Assembly: GCA_009767595.1 (NCBI GenBank)
Contig: VSDK01024180.1
Location: 245,386 to 309,385, forward strand
Length of the DNA stretch: 64,000 bases
Reading direction: 5' to 3'
DNA from: Symbiodinium kawagutii
Lineage: Eukaryota > Sar > Dinophyceae > Suessiales > Symbiodiniaceae
Made by a program: the position numbers and the translations under genes. The notes under the pieces are model-generated. The model searched no databases, was not told the DNA's origin, and worked only from the letters and a program-made list of their open reading frames with translations. Of the stretch, positions 10,640-22,016 are shown one piece after another (positions within the stretch are counted from its first letter, which is position 1; every line of letters begins with the position of its first letter).

Positions 10640-10710
10640 GAAGCTGATGGACGACATGCCACGGCCCTGTCCACTGGCATTGATCAACTACTTGGGCTAT
10701 GTCGCTCGGT
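10640..10710 (+). CDS. CSTF3: CstF-77-like exon: HAT helix
   Basis: Encodes KLMDDMPRPCPLALINYLGY then VAR, the counterpart of 'LLaiediDPTLVYIQYMKFaRR'. Enters with one base (previous exon phase 2) and leaves in phase 1 at a GC donor (10,711). The upstream polypyrimidine tract is weak, so the acceptor (CGGAG|G) is the least certain part. Confidence 0.75.
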
Positions 10711-11048
10711 GCGGGTGGTGAAGGTCCCAGAGGGGTGTGAATGACGGGTAGGGTCGATAGCGGATAGGTTTTTTTTTAATAGAGGTTGATAGCCATGGAT
10801 AATGGTTGAGAGTGCTGATAATAGGGGATTATAATGGCTGGTGGTTGCTGCTCGGGTTTTATAGGGGTTATAAAAACATTGGATCTTCTAGGGTTAAGTA
10901 TGGTTGGCAATGATTGGGTATAAATGGTTGATAAAAGGGAAGATTCGCCAGCAATGATGGAGGACAATGGCCAACAAGGATTGTTCTGAACCAGTTATTG
11001 ATGGGTTTGAACCTGAGGGATGATTGATATTGGTTGTGAAGCAGTATA

Positions 11049-11182
11049 AGCATGTGTAAGGCTGGGTAATCGTTGACCACTACAGGCTTATTATCCCGTA
11101 TAACTGGCTGGTGGTCGGGAGGGAGCGAGACCAGGAGCCAGGGGTATCCCGAGTTGGCCCTTGAAAGGGCAAGCGATTTGGA
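11049..11182. mobile_element. Family C element, uninterrupted copy
   Basis: Contains GCTGGGTAATCGTTGAC, TATAACTGGCTGG, GGGAGGGAGCGAGACCAGG and GGTATCCCGAG in order. It is therefore the empty-site paralogue of the copy split by the retrocopy at 7655. Confidence 0.8.
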
Positions 11183-11904
11183 GGTGGTTATGATCAATGA
11201 TAGTAAGATGGTGGGTTACTGATGGCCCTTCGCCATTAAATGCTTGATGAATATGTTGGTTGATTGCTAGGAAATGATGGCTCTTAACATTTTGGCTGAT
11301 GGTTCATGATGGGTTGATGATGGCGATATATTATAAATTGGTGAGTTCTTAAATCCTTGATGAAGATAGAAGTTGGCTGGTGATTCATACTGTGACTAGA
11401 TGCTGGTTGATTGTCAGTTATGGTGAACAAGTAAAGCTCGTGACGGTTAGGTTACATGAATCATTGGTAAGCATGGGTTCGTGATAATTATATAATCTGG
11501 ACGGTTTAATGTTTATTCTTTGGCGGTGTTGGCTCTCACCCCAAAAAAAAAAAAACATATGAATAACAGTCTATATATTTCCAGGTGTCATCGCTCATTC
11601 TCAACACAGAAATCACCAGTATAATTCAGTACAATCATCACCTTGCTACCATCATGAAACACCAACGGTTGATTGTTGCTGTATCCCTGCGCTTGTCTCC
11701 GCTTGATTTTGTAGCAGGCTAGCCACAAGAATCAAGTGGTGGTCACATCAACAACCACAGATGCCACATAGAGACAATACAGCATAGTATAACAACCATC
11801 GTTGACCTTGTTGCCATTGCCCGCGCCGATCTGTTGCCATGGTCTACTGCGCATTTGTTGCCAAAGAGTGGCAAGTGTTTTGGCCAGTCCAACTGCTGCG
11901 ATGA

Positions 11905-11975
11905 CGAATCAAACCTGCGAACAGCTCCACCTTGTTGAACAAGTTGCAAGTTGGAGCTGTTCGCAGGTTTGATTC
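11905..11975. repeat. Perfect hairpin, 25-bp arms
   Basis: Left arm starts CGAATCAAACCTGCGAACAG at 11,905; the right arm ends in its exact reverse complement at 11,975; 21-nt loop. Confidence 0.95.
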
Positions 11976-12083
11976 GCATAGCTAGACGGACTACTTAGTG
12001 ACTACTTGGATGTGTCCAGGAGGGAGGGGTGCTCCTTCTCTCTGTCTTGCGCAATGTATGTTGTGTCCGCAAATGCATGAATG

Positions 12084-12151
12084 AAACCAAACGGCTTGAG
12101 CTCAGAGTGGCAAAGCAAGCTTTGCAACTTTGAGCTCAAGCCGTTTGGTTT
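12084..12151. repeat. Perfect hairpin, 21-bp arms
   Basis: Left arm AAACCAAACGGCTTGAGCTC(A), right arm its exact reverse complement, with a second inner pair GCAAAGC/GCTTTGC. Confidence 0.95.
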
Positions 12152-12152
12152 T

Positions 12153-13196
12153 ATCTTGAAATGAAGTTGACAAACCGGGTGAAGATTTCTTCAGCCGAAA
12201 GTGTGTTGAAGCGGAAGGCTTGCAGCTAAAAGAGGAGGAAGCGCCTGCAAAAGAGAGGCCCTAGGGCAGGCGTGGTCAGTAGAAGCAGGCCTGCTTCTAC
12301 TGAGAAGATGTAGAAGTAGGCCTGATTCTACTGAGCTGCCCGATGATGATCTTGACGAGAGGACCTTGAAGTGGAAGATCTTGAAGAAGAGGGGCCGGTC
12401 CCCCTCTCAAGCGCTTCCTGATAGCTCGGAAGACCATGTTTCTACCAGACGAGCTGTGACTAAAATTGCTGGAATCCGGTTGTGTGGCCGAAGTGGTGAA
12501 GATGGAGACACGCAAGGTGCCATGTTTTTGTCAAGTTGAAAGATCTGGCTGGCTCATTGAAGCATCTTCGGCAAGCTCGACTGTGCAATGGAAATTGAAC
12601 AAAATGCTTCGGAAGGTTTCCAAGGGTGTCGCTGCTTTCTGCACGGCATTCCAATGTGGCATGCTTGTCTGGAGATGCTGCAACCTTTCCTGACGACAGC
12701 GATTCAATGGTTCTCCTCTTGGAAACTGTGCGCTCTCTAACGCTGGAGAATTTCTGTGGGGTTAAGCCGCGGGCCCCAGTCCCAGGCCCTACGGCCAGTG
12801 GCGCTTTGCAGTTGCTCTCCACGAAGGGCCCTGAAGACACCTAAAAACTCGCCTTACCACTCCTGATCACTTGCACTTCAGCGCATCAACATTTCAGCAA
12901 GGACTCAACGGCCAAAACGCCAAGAAGTGTCAGAAGGTTCATGAGCTGGAAAATGAAGTTTGCACTGTGCAATACCCGAATCCTTGTGATCTTAAAGGAT
13001 CTGATAGGTGGCAATTTGCACCTACAAGGCCATAGGCAGTGCAGATCGCAAAGGCAGCATGGAGGAAGCAACAGCAAAAGAGCAGCTGTTGCTGGATTTG
13101 CAGATGCATTCCAGCTACAGAGAGGAAAACGCAGCCATCACAACTGCTCACCGCATCCAGTCACCAACAACCATCCAGAGCCATAACTAGAACCCA
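12153..13196 (+). pseudogene. Broken intronless coding stretch inside CstF-77-like intron
   Basis: Several plus-strand frames with clear coding character follow one another but are interrupted. At 12,160-12,240: DFFSRKCVEAEGLQLKEEE; from 12,330: ELPDDDLDERTLKWKILKKR then GRSPSQALPDSSEDHVSTRR; a shift at TTTTTG near 12,530 leads to VKLKDLAGSLKHLRQARLCN, a TGA, and then in the same frame SLLSARHSNVACLSGDAATF and VLLLETVRSLTLENFCG to a stop at 12,844. At 13,050-13,190: SMEEATAKEQLLLDLQMHSS. I read this as a decayed coding copy, perhaps another retrocopy, but see no spliced leader. The protein is not recognised. Confidence 0.5.
12277..12302. repeat. Perfect 26-bp palindrome
   Basis: CAGTAGAAGCAGG followed at once by its reverse complement; a partial copy (GTAGAAGTAGGCCTGATTCTAC) follows at about 12,309. 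Confidence 0.9.
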
Positions 13197-13199
13197 TGT

Positions 13200-13797
13200 G
13201 AACCTATCATTGACCATTGACCATCATCTAACAATGCTTAACCAACCTTGAAACGTGTCATTCCCTATTAACGAGCCATCATTTGAATTCATATGACCAT
13301 TCACTAATCATTCGACCCTATTCGTCAACTACCACCATTCTCATCAACGAACCATCTAAGCCATCAACCATTGACTAATCGTTCATCAGCTCGCACCATT
13401 TCTACCAACAAACCCACCATAAACCAACCACAAAACCAACCACAAACCAACCATCAGCCAACCATAAACCCCACCATTCAAGCCATCAACCATTGACTAA
13501 TTATTCATCAGCCCCTTTGCTCACCATTTCAGCAGTAAACCAACCATAAAACAACCATAAACCGGGTGGATTACAGCCACTACCTTAGCTCTTTCGGCTT
13601 ATTTAGCTTGTGAGCAAGGGATCGATTACAGCCACCAGTCGACCAACCATTCAACCAACCATCAACTTCCACCAGCCATCAACCATCAACCAACCATCAA
13701 CTTCCACCAACTGCTTGCAACATTTTTCCCCATCAACCAACCAACCATTCAACCAACCATCAACCAACTGGTTCAACTTCCCCCAACTTCCTCCGAG
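13200..13797 (+). other. CCAACCAT-rich intron end
   Basis: Long run of CATCAACCA/CCAACCAT words with no gene, ending at the acceptor of the next exon. Confidence 0.6.
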
Positions 13798-13910
13798 TCC
13801 ACGGGCTTCGCCGCGGGCGCCCCACCGAGGTGCGGCGCCAGCGCGGCGCCAACGACTTCCGCGACAGCTTCCTGGAAGCCTCCGAGACCTCGCCGCACTG
13901 CTCCTGGGAG
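13798..13910 (+). CDS. CSTF3: CstF-77-like exon: HAT region
   Basis: Encodes HGLRRGRPTEVRRQRGANDF then RDSFLEASETSPHCSWE, the place of 'RRaEGiksgRmiFkkARed..' in the family. Enters phase 1, leaves phase 0 at GAG|GCGCC (GC donor), so that SPHCSWE runs straight into VYVFAAM. Confidence 0.8.
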
Positions 13911-14093
13911 GCGCCGTGGCGGCCCGTCCTGGTGCGTTGGGTGAGCCGTCCTGGCGTCCTGGCGTCATGGATCTGGGGGAGGCCTATAGCTGGTGGTGAA
14001 GCCTAGCTGGTGAGGCTGGTTAGGGGATAAGAAATATGTCAAGAGTAGGGGATGATATGCATAACAATAGTAGGGGATATGTCAGCTACACTC

Positions 14094-14214
14094 GGCGAGC
14101 TGGGTCAAGCAGTTTAGCAACCGATTTCATGGGGGATAAGCAACAAAACTATAGGGAAAATAGCCTGGTTAATGATGGAGGAGCCAGGGGGACTAAGGGT
14201 GAAGTGACCCACAG
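14094..14214. mobile_element. Inverted-repeat element, family D copy 1
   Basis: Arms GCGAGCTGGGTCAAGCAG and GGTGAAGTGACCCACAG; core with GGAGCCAGGGG. Related to 17,090, 63,404 and 63,958. Confidence 0.75.
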
Positions 14215-14635
14215 AAATCAATGGCTGATTATCGTGACAACGTTGTGATTCAGTAGCTTCAGCCATGGAACATTTAACCATGGTTTATCCACGGTTTATC
14301 ATGATTATGGCGAACAATGATGGATAACTCCGGTAATGACACACATCATAAAATCATCCATCAAATGACCATCATTCCACCACGAAACCATCATTCGATG
14401 ACATTCAACCAGCAACTGACCATGAAACAACGATGAATTTACCCTGGAACATCCATTCACTTACCATGAAACATCCGTTCTATTGCCATTTTTAATCGCC
14501 ATCCATTGACCAGCAGTGAACCAACCACCAATGACCATTAGTTCACCATTGTGAAGTCTTAAGCACAGTTTCCTATCCATCAATACACCCTCATCCACCC
14601 TCATCCACCCCCATCCTTGCTCCCCACGTCTCCAG

Positions 14636-14675
14636 GTCTACGTCTTTGCCGCGATGACGGAATACCATGTCTATG
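14636..14675 (+). CDS. CSTF3: CstF-77-like micro-exon: VYVTAALMEYY motif
   Basis: 40 nt encoding VYVFAAMTEYHVY, one of the most conserved strings of the family (VYVTAALMEYY). CAG acceptor; GTGCAG donor; ends in phase 1. Confidence 0.9.
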
Positions 14676-14757
14676 GTGCAGTGGAGGTTTGGCCTGGCCC
14701 CGTAGGGTCTGCAGCTGTTAGCTAAGCCGGCCCCGACGGAAACGTAGACCATCACCC

Positions 14758-15051
14758 ATGGCATCCCCTGGCCATGGACAGTTTCAACTAGCACAGCTCT
14801 TGAGAGCCTCGGTCATTTGTAGCCGGACCTGCGCAAAAGTTCCAACCAGTTCCCGTGCAGAAGCTCTAAGCATGAACTGTTGTAACGACACGATTGTGAA
14901 GTGCTCCTGCAGTGTTCCACTTACAACATGTGCATTGCAATGCCTCGGCTGTGCATTGCCACAGCTGTTCGCAGATGAAAGCAATCAAAATCAACTCATT
15001 TGTTGCCCTAGTTGCTTAGTTAATTCAAGTGGCAGCACCGCCAACAGATGA
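14758..15051. other. Ambiguous open frames in intron
   Basis: Both strands are open (a Cys-rich + frame and a minus frame reading TFAQVRLQMTEALKSCAS). I cannot decide whether either is a remnant of a gene. Confidence 0.25.
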
Positions 15052-15254
15052 TTGATGATATACCATGTAGCCCCGTCATTTTTGGGTTTTCAATGGTTTC
15101 ACTTTTGATTAATCGTTGTTGGTTGTTGTCATTGTTATTGCTGTCGCATTGTTGCTGACATTCACAGTATGATTCCAAATATTATTGGTTGTTCTTGGTT
15201 TGTATCCCTTTGGTTGCTGGTTGTCTTCATTGTTATCCACTATCGTTGTTGCCA

Positions 15255-15680
15255 CTTAGTTTGCAAATGAGGTAAGTCAGCCAGTTATTTAGCCACTTAG
15301 GCACTTAGTCAGTCACTTAGTTAGTAAGGGACTTAGCTACTTAGCTAGTCAGTCACTTTGTTACCTAGTTGGTTGCCTAGTTACCTAGATACCAGTCATA
15401 GTGAGTTCACTGGTCGGTGAATTAGTTAGTTAGTTTGTTAGTTAAGTCAGTCAGTTACTTACTTAGTTCGTTAGTCACTTAGTCAGTTACTTAGTCGGTT
15501 TGTTATTGAGTCAGTCCATCAGTTAGTTTGTTACTTAGTCACTAGGTTGCCTATTTGGTTAGTCACTTACTTTCTTCGTCAGTTACCTAGTCGAATAGTT
15601 ACTTACTCAGTTTGTCACTTAGTTACTTTGCTTACTTTAGCTTAGATACCTAGTTTGTCACTTAGTTAGTGGACCCTATA
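15255..15680. repeat. Degenerate TTAGTCACTTAGT repeat
   Basis: About 425 bp built from TTAG, TCAC, TCAGT and TTACC words (e.g. GTCAGTCACTTAGTTAGT), with no fixed period. Not telomeric: units are irregular and internal. Confidence 0.8.
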
Positions 15681-15704
15681 CCCATCTATAATCAACATCT
15701 CCAG

Positions 15705-15812
15705 TGGACGTTCGCAGCCTGGAGGCAGCTGCTGGGGTCTTTCGCCTTGGCCTGGAACGCTATGGGGATCGCGAACCCTCCATGCTGGCGGCCTATGTGA
15801 ACTTCCTCATAG
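15705..15812 (+). CDS. CSTF3: CstF-77-like exon: FELGLKKYGD motif
   Basis: Encodes DVRSLEAAAGVFRLGLERYG then DREPSMLAAYVNFLIG. Family: 'ksvAfkiFElGLKKYgdipeyvlaYidyLs'. This is the strongest single match in the gene. Enters and leaves in phase 1; GC donor at 15,813. Confidence 0.95.
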
Positions 15813-16452
15813 GCACCGGCCCGGGGCTGGGCATTATCAATCATAAATGATCCGAACACCAGCTCCTTTGATCCAGTCCGTCCCACTGGGAAAGAAATCG
15901 GCCACAGTGCCAAATTTTTAAACCAGGGATGGCGATGGCAAAATTCAAAGGACTCCCGGCACCATTTAACAACCAGCACGAACTTCATGAACCATTCATA
16001 CCTTTTGTCAAGCATTACGCATCCTTTTATCAGCTCGTTTTTGCCCAACCCTTCTTGTGATGGAAAATCCTTTCCTTGAACTTTTTACTAACTATTCAAT
16101 CTATTCATCACCATCATCAAGCATCAACCATCCTTAAAATCTAGCTGGTATACGCCCAACCCTTCATGGAAAGTCCTGGCAGTCACCCTAGTTATGTTCA
16201 CCGTCTTAGCCAACCAGGGCCTTGTAGTACATGGCGAATCCTTGTGTCCTTGGAAAATCATAGATCAATATAATCCTTGTTGTCATGGGAAACCCTTGTT
16301 TCATAAGTATTGTAACCATTATAATATATGATCCTCACCTGATGATACTTAATCCTTGGATCATTCACCATAAGTATTACCATCTATCATCCTTACACGA
16401 GCTAGTCTTATCATGGTTCAAATCCTTTCCCTTGAAGCTTTCTCGCCTCGAG

Positions 16453-16538
16453 GTTGCAACGACTTGCGCAGTGCACGGGCCGAACTGACCCAAGGGGTGC
16501 TGGAGAAACTGCAGCAGGCGACACATGGCGACACCAAC
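16453..16538 (+). CDS. CSTF3: CstF-77-like exon: HAT helix
   Basis: Encodes CNDLRSARAELTQGVLEKLQ then QATHGDTN, matching 'NeDnnTRvLFERvLtsgslp'. Phases 1 in, 0 out (donor GTTGCA). Confidence 0.85.
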
Positions 16539-16928
16539 GTTGCAGGGTCCCTGGTTAGGTGTGCCATGGTTGGTGGTGGTGGTGATGGGTCCAATTGATT
16601 GATGGTGTGTAGGCTGGTTGGTTAAGTGTTTGGTAGGCTGGTTGGTGATTTTGATCATTGATTGAACTATTGGTTGATGATTGATGGTTGTTAAACCAAT
16701 TCATTATGATTTACTATTTTTCGTTAGTGAATGGACGAATTGATTGATGTTCAACACCCATTAGGAACGGGCAACAGCGGTTAGTGATTGGTTAGGTTGG
16801 CGGCTTTAAACACTCTTGTTTTAGCCATACCTGGAGATGATGCATCACCCTAGCTAGCCCTACTAGAACTTCAATGCCACCATGGATACACCGCCAGCAG
16901 GGCAGCCCAGCTATGCCTACCGCACCAG

Positions 16929-17011
16929 GCGGTTCGGGATCGCTTGGCCAACCGCGAAGAGAGCCGCGCCCTTCGCGAGAGCTTGGCATTTTTATGGCAG
17001 AAATGGGCCAG
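16929..17011 (+). CDS. CSTF3: CstF-77-like exon: 'iWarfl.FE' helix
   Basis: Reads AVRDRLANREESRALRESLA then FLWQKWAR, in place of the family's 'ksgeIWarFLaFEs'. Phase 0 in, 2 out; GCCAG|GC donor. Confidence 0.75.
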
Positions 17012-17089
17012 GCTTGGTGGCAAGAAGCTGTAGGAAATGGCAGCTGGGAAGCTGTGGATGGTACTTCCTTAGCCCCAAACTGCCATTTG

Positions 17090-17203
17090 GCGAGCTGGGT
17101 CAAGCAGTTAACCAATCAATAATTAGGATAAAAACCATCATACTAGAAGGAAAACAATGGTTAATAGTGGGGAGCCAGGGGTACGGGGTGAACTGACCCA
17201 CAG
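17090..17203. mobile_element. Inverted-repeat element, family D copy 2
   Basis: Arms GCGAGCTGGGTCAAGCAG and GGTGAACTGACCCACAG, core GGAGCCAGGGGTACGGGG. It fills almost half of the 270-nt intron 17,012-17,281. Confidence 0.8.
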
Positions 17204-17281
17204 CCATTTCTTATAAGTTTCAAATTCCAAGTGACAAGTTATATCACTTGGAAGCCAATGAAGTTATGGGCGATTCGCCAG

Positions 17282-17413
17282 GGCACAAGCATTGGAGTTG
17301 CCTGAGTCCTGTGATGTGGACGCCAGGCTGGAGAACTACTTTGGGGACTCCGAAGCCGTACGGAGAGCGACATCCTTCAGGGATTCGGAAACGTGGCAGC
17401 ACTCGTGGCGATG
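17282..17413 (+). CDS. CSTF3: CstF-77-like exon, lineage-specific segment
   Basis: Encodes AQALELPESCDVDARLENYF then GDSEAVRRATSFRDSE and TWQHSWRW. Phases 2 in, 2 out with a GC donor (CGATG|GC). The sequence does not resemble the animal protein closely, but phases place it in the same mRNA. Confidence 0.7.
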
Positions 17414-18420
17414 GCTGGTTGGTCAATGGGCTAATGATGGGGCATGAATGGTTAGTAGTGATTGATAGTGAGTAAATATTTGGGTAATAATTAATGAGTT
17501 GGTACTGGTTAACAGCGGGTTGAGAATGGGTTCAGAATGGTTAGTAATGGTTAGTAGTGCTAATAAGGGGTTGAGATTTTTTAGTAATGGTTCATGGTGG
17601 GTTAATTGTGGGTCAATGATGAGGTAATGATGGGGTAACACTACGTGAGTAGTGATGAATTTCTGTGGAAGATACTGGGTTGAGAATGGTTAGGAATAGG
17701 TAAATAGAATGGTTAATAATGGGTTTATGATGGTGAGTAATGGAATTAGCACTGGTGGCTTAGTCTTCACTGGTTAAGAGCATCTATATACTAACTGACC
17801 GTCAATGTCAATTGAAGGACATGACGATAGGTAGGTAGCTTAGTTGGTTTGGTTGGTTTGCGGGTTGGTTCGCGGGTTGGTGGGTTGGTGGTTGCTTGTT
17901 GGTTGCTGTTGTTGTTGCTGCTGCTTGTTGAAAACATATTTGTTGGGGCCTAGGTGTCATGATGCAGAGGTGCAAGCAGGAGGCAGGAGAGAATACCTTG
18001 TGTTACAAGCATTGCCCTCATGATGATGTCATGCAACTATGTTTATCACTATTGTCATACCCGTGTTTGATGCCTATTACCATCTTCGTTCAGAGCCGTA
18101 GCTGTTTATTTTCATCAGCTGATGGTGGCGCTAACCGTTTATCCTGTTGTTGCTATCCACTCAGCTGATTGGTGGCTACGACTTTGGAACGAGACATCTC
18201 ACTTTAAGACCCCGCAGCGGCATCATAGGTGTTATCTTGTTTGCCTGCCCATGTTGCACTGCAGCGTCGTTTTTCGAGGGCACGAAATGCGGCTGCTCAG
18301 ATCGATAGATCCCAAGTGGTGTACCATTGAGATGTCTCATGCATTGCATATGACATGGTTGGACAAATCCTTAGCGCTTGCGCCAGCTAAGCGGGCAGCA
18401 GTGATCCAGCATGGGCAGGG

Positions 18421-18564
18421 ATGGGCAAACCAATGGCTCGGCTGGCTAAGGAATACCGAAATTTGCAGCGAGACCTTGAAGTGGACGAGGAGAATATCCT
18501 TCAAACGCCCATCTCCTTGGGACTGTGCCTGGGAGCATCGGCCCTTGCCACAATGATGCAGTAA
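18421..18564 (+). CDS. Possible fragment of a ubiquitin-conjugating enzyme (E2)
   Basis: 48-codon frame MGKPMARLAKEYRNLQRDLE then VDEENILQTPISLG. The start of UBE2J-type E2 domains has the form 'RLaKEYr.Lqk........P.eeNIl.W', which this resembles. The rest of the UBC fold, including the catalytic cysteine, is absent, so it is at most an N-terminal exon or a fragment lodged in the intron. Confidence 0.3.
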   Translation: MGKPMARLAKEYRNLQRDLEVDEENILQTPISLGLCLGASALATMMQ

Positions 18565-18603
18565 TAGTAACAGATTGTATGCTGTCATCATGACTTTCGT
18601 ACT

Positions 18604-18643
18604 ACCATCATCGCCATCATCATCGTCATCGTCGTCGTCATCG

Positions 18644-18693
<50 letters not shown>
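18604..18693. repeat. (ATC)n microsatellite
   Basis: About 90 bp of ATC with TCG interruptions; the poly-Ser frame is an artefact. Confidence 0.95.
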
Positions 18694-19300
18694 GATGAAC
18701 CTAAAAAAACACGGTTGTCAGTTCCTTCATCAGTTACATGCACTGATGATAAGAAGCATCCAGAGAGGTGATCAAGAAGTAGTAACAGTGATCACTGACG
18801 AATGTATGAAGTTTTTTTTGAAATTCAGCTACCAGCTACCATTTATTTATTGAAGAGTCATGTATAATTCATATGAGTACCCAATTAATCAATCAGTTTC
18901 AATTTATTCATGATATTTAGCATAAATAAATTTGTTGATTTTTGTCGACCAACATGTTTTGATTCATTGTCGATAAATAATTTCATGAACTCAGCAAGAA
19001 TCATGACAACAAGGTGGTGACTTCTTCCAGTGTTTCAAAAACAATCAATGAGTTGATTTTGAGCGAAGCCCATGCGTCCACAATGCAGCCATAAAGAATA
19101 CAAACCCGCTCTTACTTGTTGTAACTTCTAGCTGACCTTCAAGAATACTACACTGGTGTATATCCACATTGCAACAAACACAGCCACCCCTATGGAACTT
19201 GACACATTTTCACACTTGTCTACATGCATTGATTCCAGATCGTTTTTTTGGCACATGAAGTCTATATGTCTCAGAACTCATCACCCAACAGGAATAAGAT

Positions 19301-19404
19301 GGTGGTTTCTCAAAACAGGGACCCCCACAAAACGATTGGTTTATGAGTATTAAGGATTGATATTGGATGATTTGGGGTGAGCCCTACTTCAAGAAACACC
19401 CACA
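19301..19404. mobile_element. Inverted-repeat element, family A copy 2
   Basis: GGTGGTTTCTCAAAACAGGG ... TTCAAGAAACACCC arms. Confidence 0.75.
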
Positions 19405-19480
19405 TGAATCAATGTTGTGTTGCTGTTTGATCATCCCATGGCGGTCACCTTGGTTCCCCAGCCTTCGCATCAAGACTTAG

Positions 19481-19575
19481 GGCCACCAGCATCCAAGAAG
19501 TGGAGGAGAGCTTTCGGTTCCTGCACCTTTTGCCCAGGCACCTGGGTTGGCATCGTCGCGCGTGGAGTGGAGCGA
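19481..19575 (+). CDS. CSTF3: CstF-77-like exon, lineage-specific segment
   Basis: Encodes ATSIQEVEESFRFLHLLPRH then LGWHRRAWSGA. One base completes the previous codon; GC donor at 19,576 leaves phase 1. Confidence 0.65.
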
Positions 19576-20209
19576 GCGTCAGAAAGAGTGCTACTAGTAT
19601 CTACTTGTAGTAATTAGTCTTGTCATTGTAGCACTTCTTGTTTGTGTTTCTTGCTCTTGCGGTAGTTGTTCTCGTTTTTGTTTTGTTCATGAGGTGTGTT
19701 CACCTGCCTGCTTCTGGCTACAGAGCATGACAGCCCTTTCGAGGGAAACCTTCCAACTTCCAAAAGAAGCAAGACAGAGACGCACTACACACAGTTTCCG
19801 ATAGTGGCGACTCATATGTCTTGCCATGGCTTACTTCAACAAGTAACCCGTACAATTTGGTACAATGGCAGATCCATATTGATAACCACCACCTTATGGA
19901 TCTACCACAATAAAAACACGGGTGATCTACATCGCGCCAAGCATGGAGGTTTGGTTGGCATGGATCTACCATCATTCATTAGCCATTAGCCATCACCTAT
20001 GAATCATTGATAAACTTCACCCACGCTTAATCAGCAAATTACAAACCATCTGCCAGCCATGATTTGCTGTATTGCTGTTGTATAGCCATCATGTAATCAT
20101 AGAAATGTTCGACTGATATGCAGCCATCCATCATCAACATTGTAAACCAACCATGCGCCACCTTTTCGCCAACCAAGGTCTCGGAATCACATGTCCCCTG
20201 CACCTCTAG

Positions 20210-20256
20210 CAGTGCAGCTGGAGGACCGATGCCTACGCTGCCACATCAACAACTGG
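20210..20256 (+). CDS. CSTF3: CstF-77-like micro-exon
   Basis: 47 nt reading VQLEDRCLRCHINNW, in the position of 'etALLVDRYkFmdLyPc'. Phases 1 in, 0 out; GC donor at 20,257. Confidence 0.6.
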
Positions 20257-21684
20257 GCTTTGACTTGATCAGAGTGGTACCTCTCAGGGGTTTTATCTCA
20301 GGCGAGTTCACGTTTAGGGTACCTACCAGGGTAACCTGGCAACCACCAGTTAAGTTTCTTGGCATGGGTGACTTCACTAGGGTGACTACCAGGGTAACCA
20401 TGGCAACCACCATTTGAGTTCCTTAAGATAGGTGAATTTAGTTTGTGCACTTCCCAGGCTTGTGGGAGATAAAAACTGGCTTGTTAAGTAGCCAACCTCC
20501 GCCAACTTAGAACGTTGGGGGTACCACTGTACCACTCTGTAGTGGCGAGGTCGTAGCCAACAACTGTGGAGTACCCGAAGTCGTTGACGAGCTGAGGGGT
20601 AATTCAAGGAGTACTTAGCTGGTTCTAGACTAGATAGTAGCTGGGTGTTACTAAATATTTAGTATTGTCAAATCCCTGTTTCCAGCAGCATTGAATCAAC
20701 AGCTACTATTTAGTTTCAAGTTTTCTTCATCCAGACTTGAAGCCACGGGGGTGGCAAGCAATTCCCTATTCCAGAGATCGGATGGCGCTGACCATATTTT
20801 CAAGCATCAAGTACTTCTTGTTAGGTATTCATAGTTATTGGCACTTTTGTGAGCGCCATTCGCCATTCATCCTTTTTCATTAGCCAGTGGTTATAGCTAT
20901 AAATTGAGTAGTAATCCCAATTGATTGACATTCGCAATCACTTGTGAAGCTTGACTTGTTTTTAGCCGTTATTAATTAAGCATCAATCACTGTGAATTGT
21001 GAAGATTTGTAAGCCACACTTATCAAGTTGTCCGTTAACAACCTATGAATAACGAAGCACGATCATCAGTGTTAGCCGTCAGCCATCACAATCAATGTTA
21101 GTTGCTTGCACCATTTTCCCTCATTAACAGGCCAACCATCATTAATAATTCAATCTTGGTTAGCCATAGTTGTCAACCATAGAAGCGATAGTTTTAAAGA
21201 TTAATTCACCAGAAAACCATAGGTGAACCACGTGTCAATCATTGGTCAGGCCGAACTTAATCATACATGAACCATTAGCCAAACAAAGGTTGACCATATA
21301 GCTCATATAACCACTGGTTAAAAACCATTGATACATCAATTAACCACAGATAAACCACCAGTTCACCACAGTTAAACCACCAGTCAACCATATTCAACCA
21401 TAGGTGAAGCACTAGTCAAACATTTCTCTCAAAAAAGCGCTTGTCAAACATTGGTCCACCATTTTCTATGTGCCAGGTTTTTTCCCTTGCAAGAAGCTTT
21501 TCCTTGCAAACCTGGATTAGCAAAGCCTAAGCCAGATGGGATAGACTCTATCAACCATATAGCCAGGTCCACCCGAATTTCACCACAGGTCCACCAGAAA
21601 TTCCACCAAACCTTTCACCAAACCTTTCCCCATGGATACCACAGGTTCCCGGTTCACCATGCACTTCACCGCCTCTAAGCACTT
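20257..21684 (+). other. Intron, AT-rich
   Basis: Many ACCATAGGTGAACCA/ACCAGTCAACCA words at 21,180-21,420 and repeated CTACCAGGGTAACC at 20,320-20,400. No gene seen. Confidence 0.5.
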
Positions 21685-21793
21685 GGTGGTTTCTCAAGTC
21701 ATAGGGGTACCCCTAAATCATCCATTAATAGTCATTTATAGTAATAAACCAACCATAACTTTGGGGGTCCCCTATGGCTTGAGAAACCAACCA
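21685..21793. mobile_element. Inverted-repeat element, family A copy 3
   Basis: GGTGGTTTCTCAAGTCATAG ... CTATGGCTTGAGAAACC: the best-paired copy of the family, with an AGTAATAAACCAACCA core. Confidence 0.85.
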
Positions 21794-22016
21794 TTTTGGT
21801 GGATCCCCATTGGTGGTTCCCCTGTCATTAACCATTGTTTTCCTATAGTTTCTCTTCAAATTTCAAGCCGTAGTGCCAAGATCTTTTTTTAAGTTGAAAC
21901 ACGTGGCTCGAAAAATGGATGGGAGAGAGATCTTGGTATACAGAATGTAGAAGTTCCAACATAGTTTGTTGGTTATTAACCACCATGGCCGTTGGATCCC
22001 CAGCTGTCGCGGCCAG

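Larger units (their letters stand above)
17414..19480 (+). other. Intron
   Basis: Holds TTAGTAATGG-rich sequence (17,450-17,760), the E2-like frame at 18,421, the (ATC)n tract at 18,604 and element A2 at 19,301. Confidence 0.5.

Noticed and set aside
12460..12840. 126-codon minus-strand frame
   Set aside because: The plus strand shows better coding character in the same place, and hits on the minus strand are Cys/His-rich noise.
15255..15680. Telomeric repeat from the many TTAG words
   Set aside because: Units are irregular and do not form a TTTAGGG-type array.
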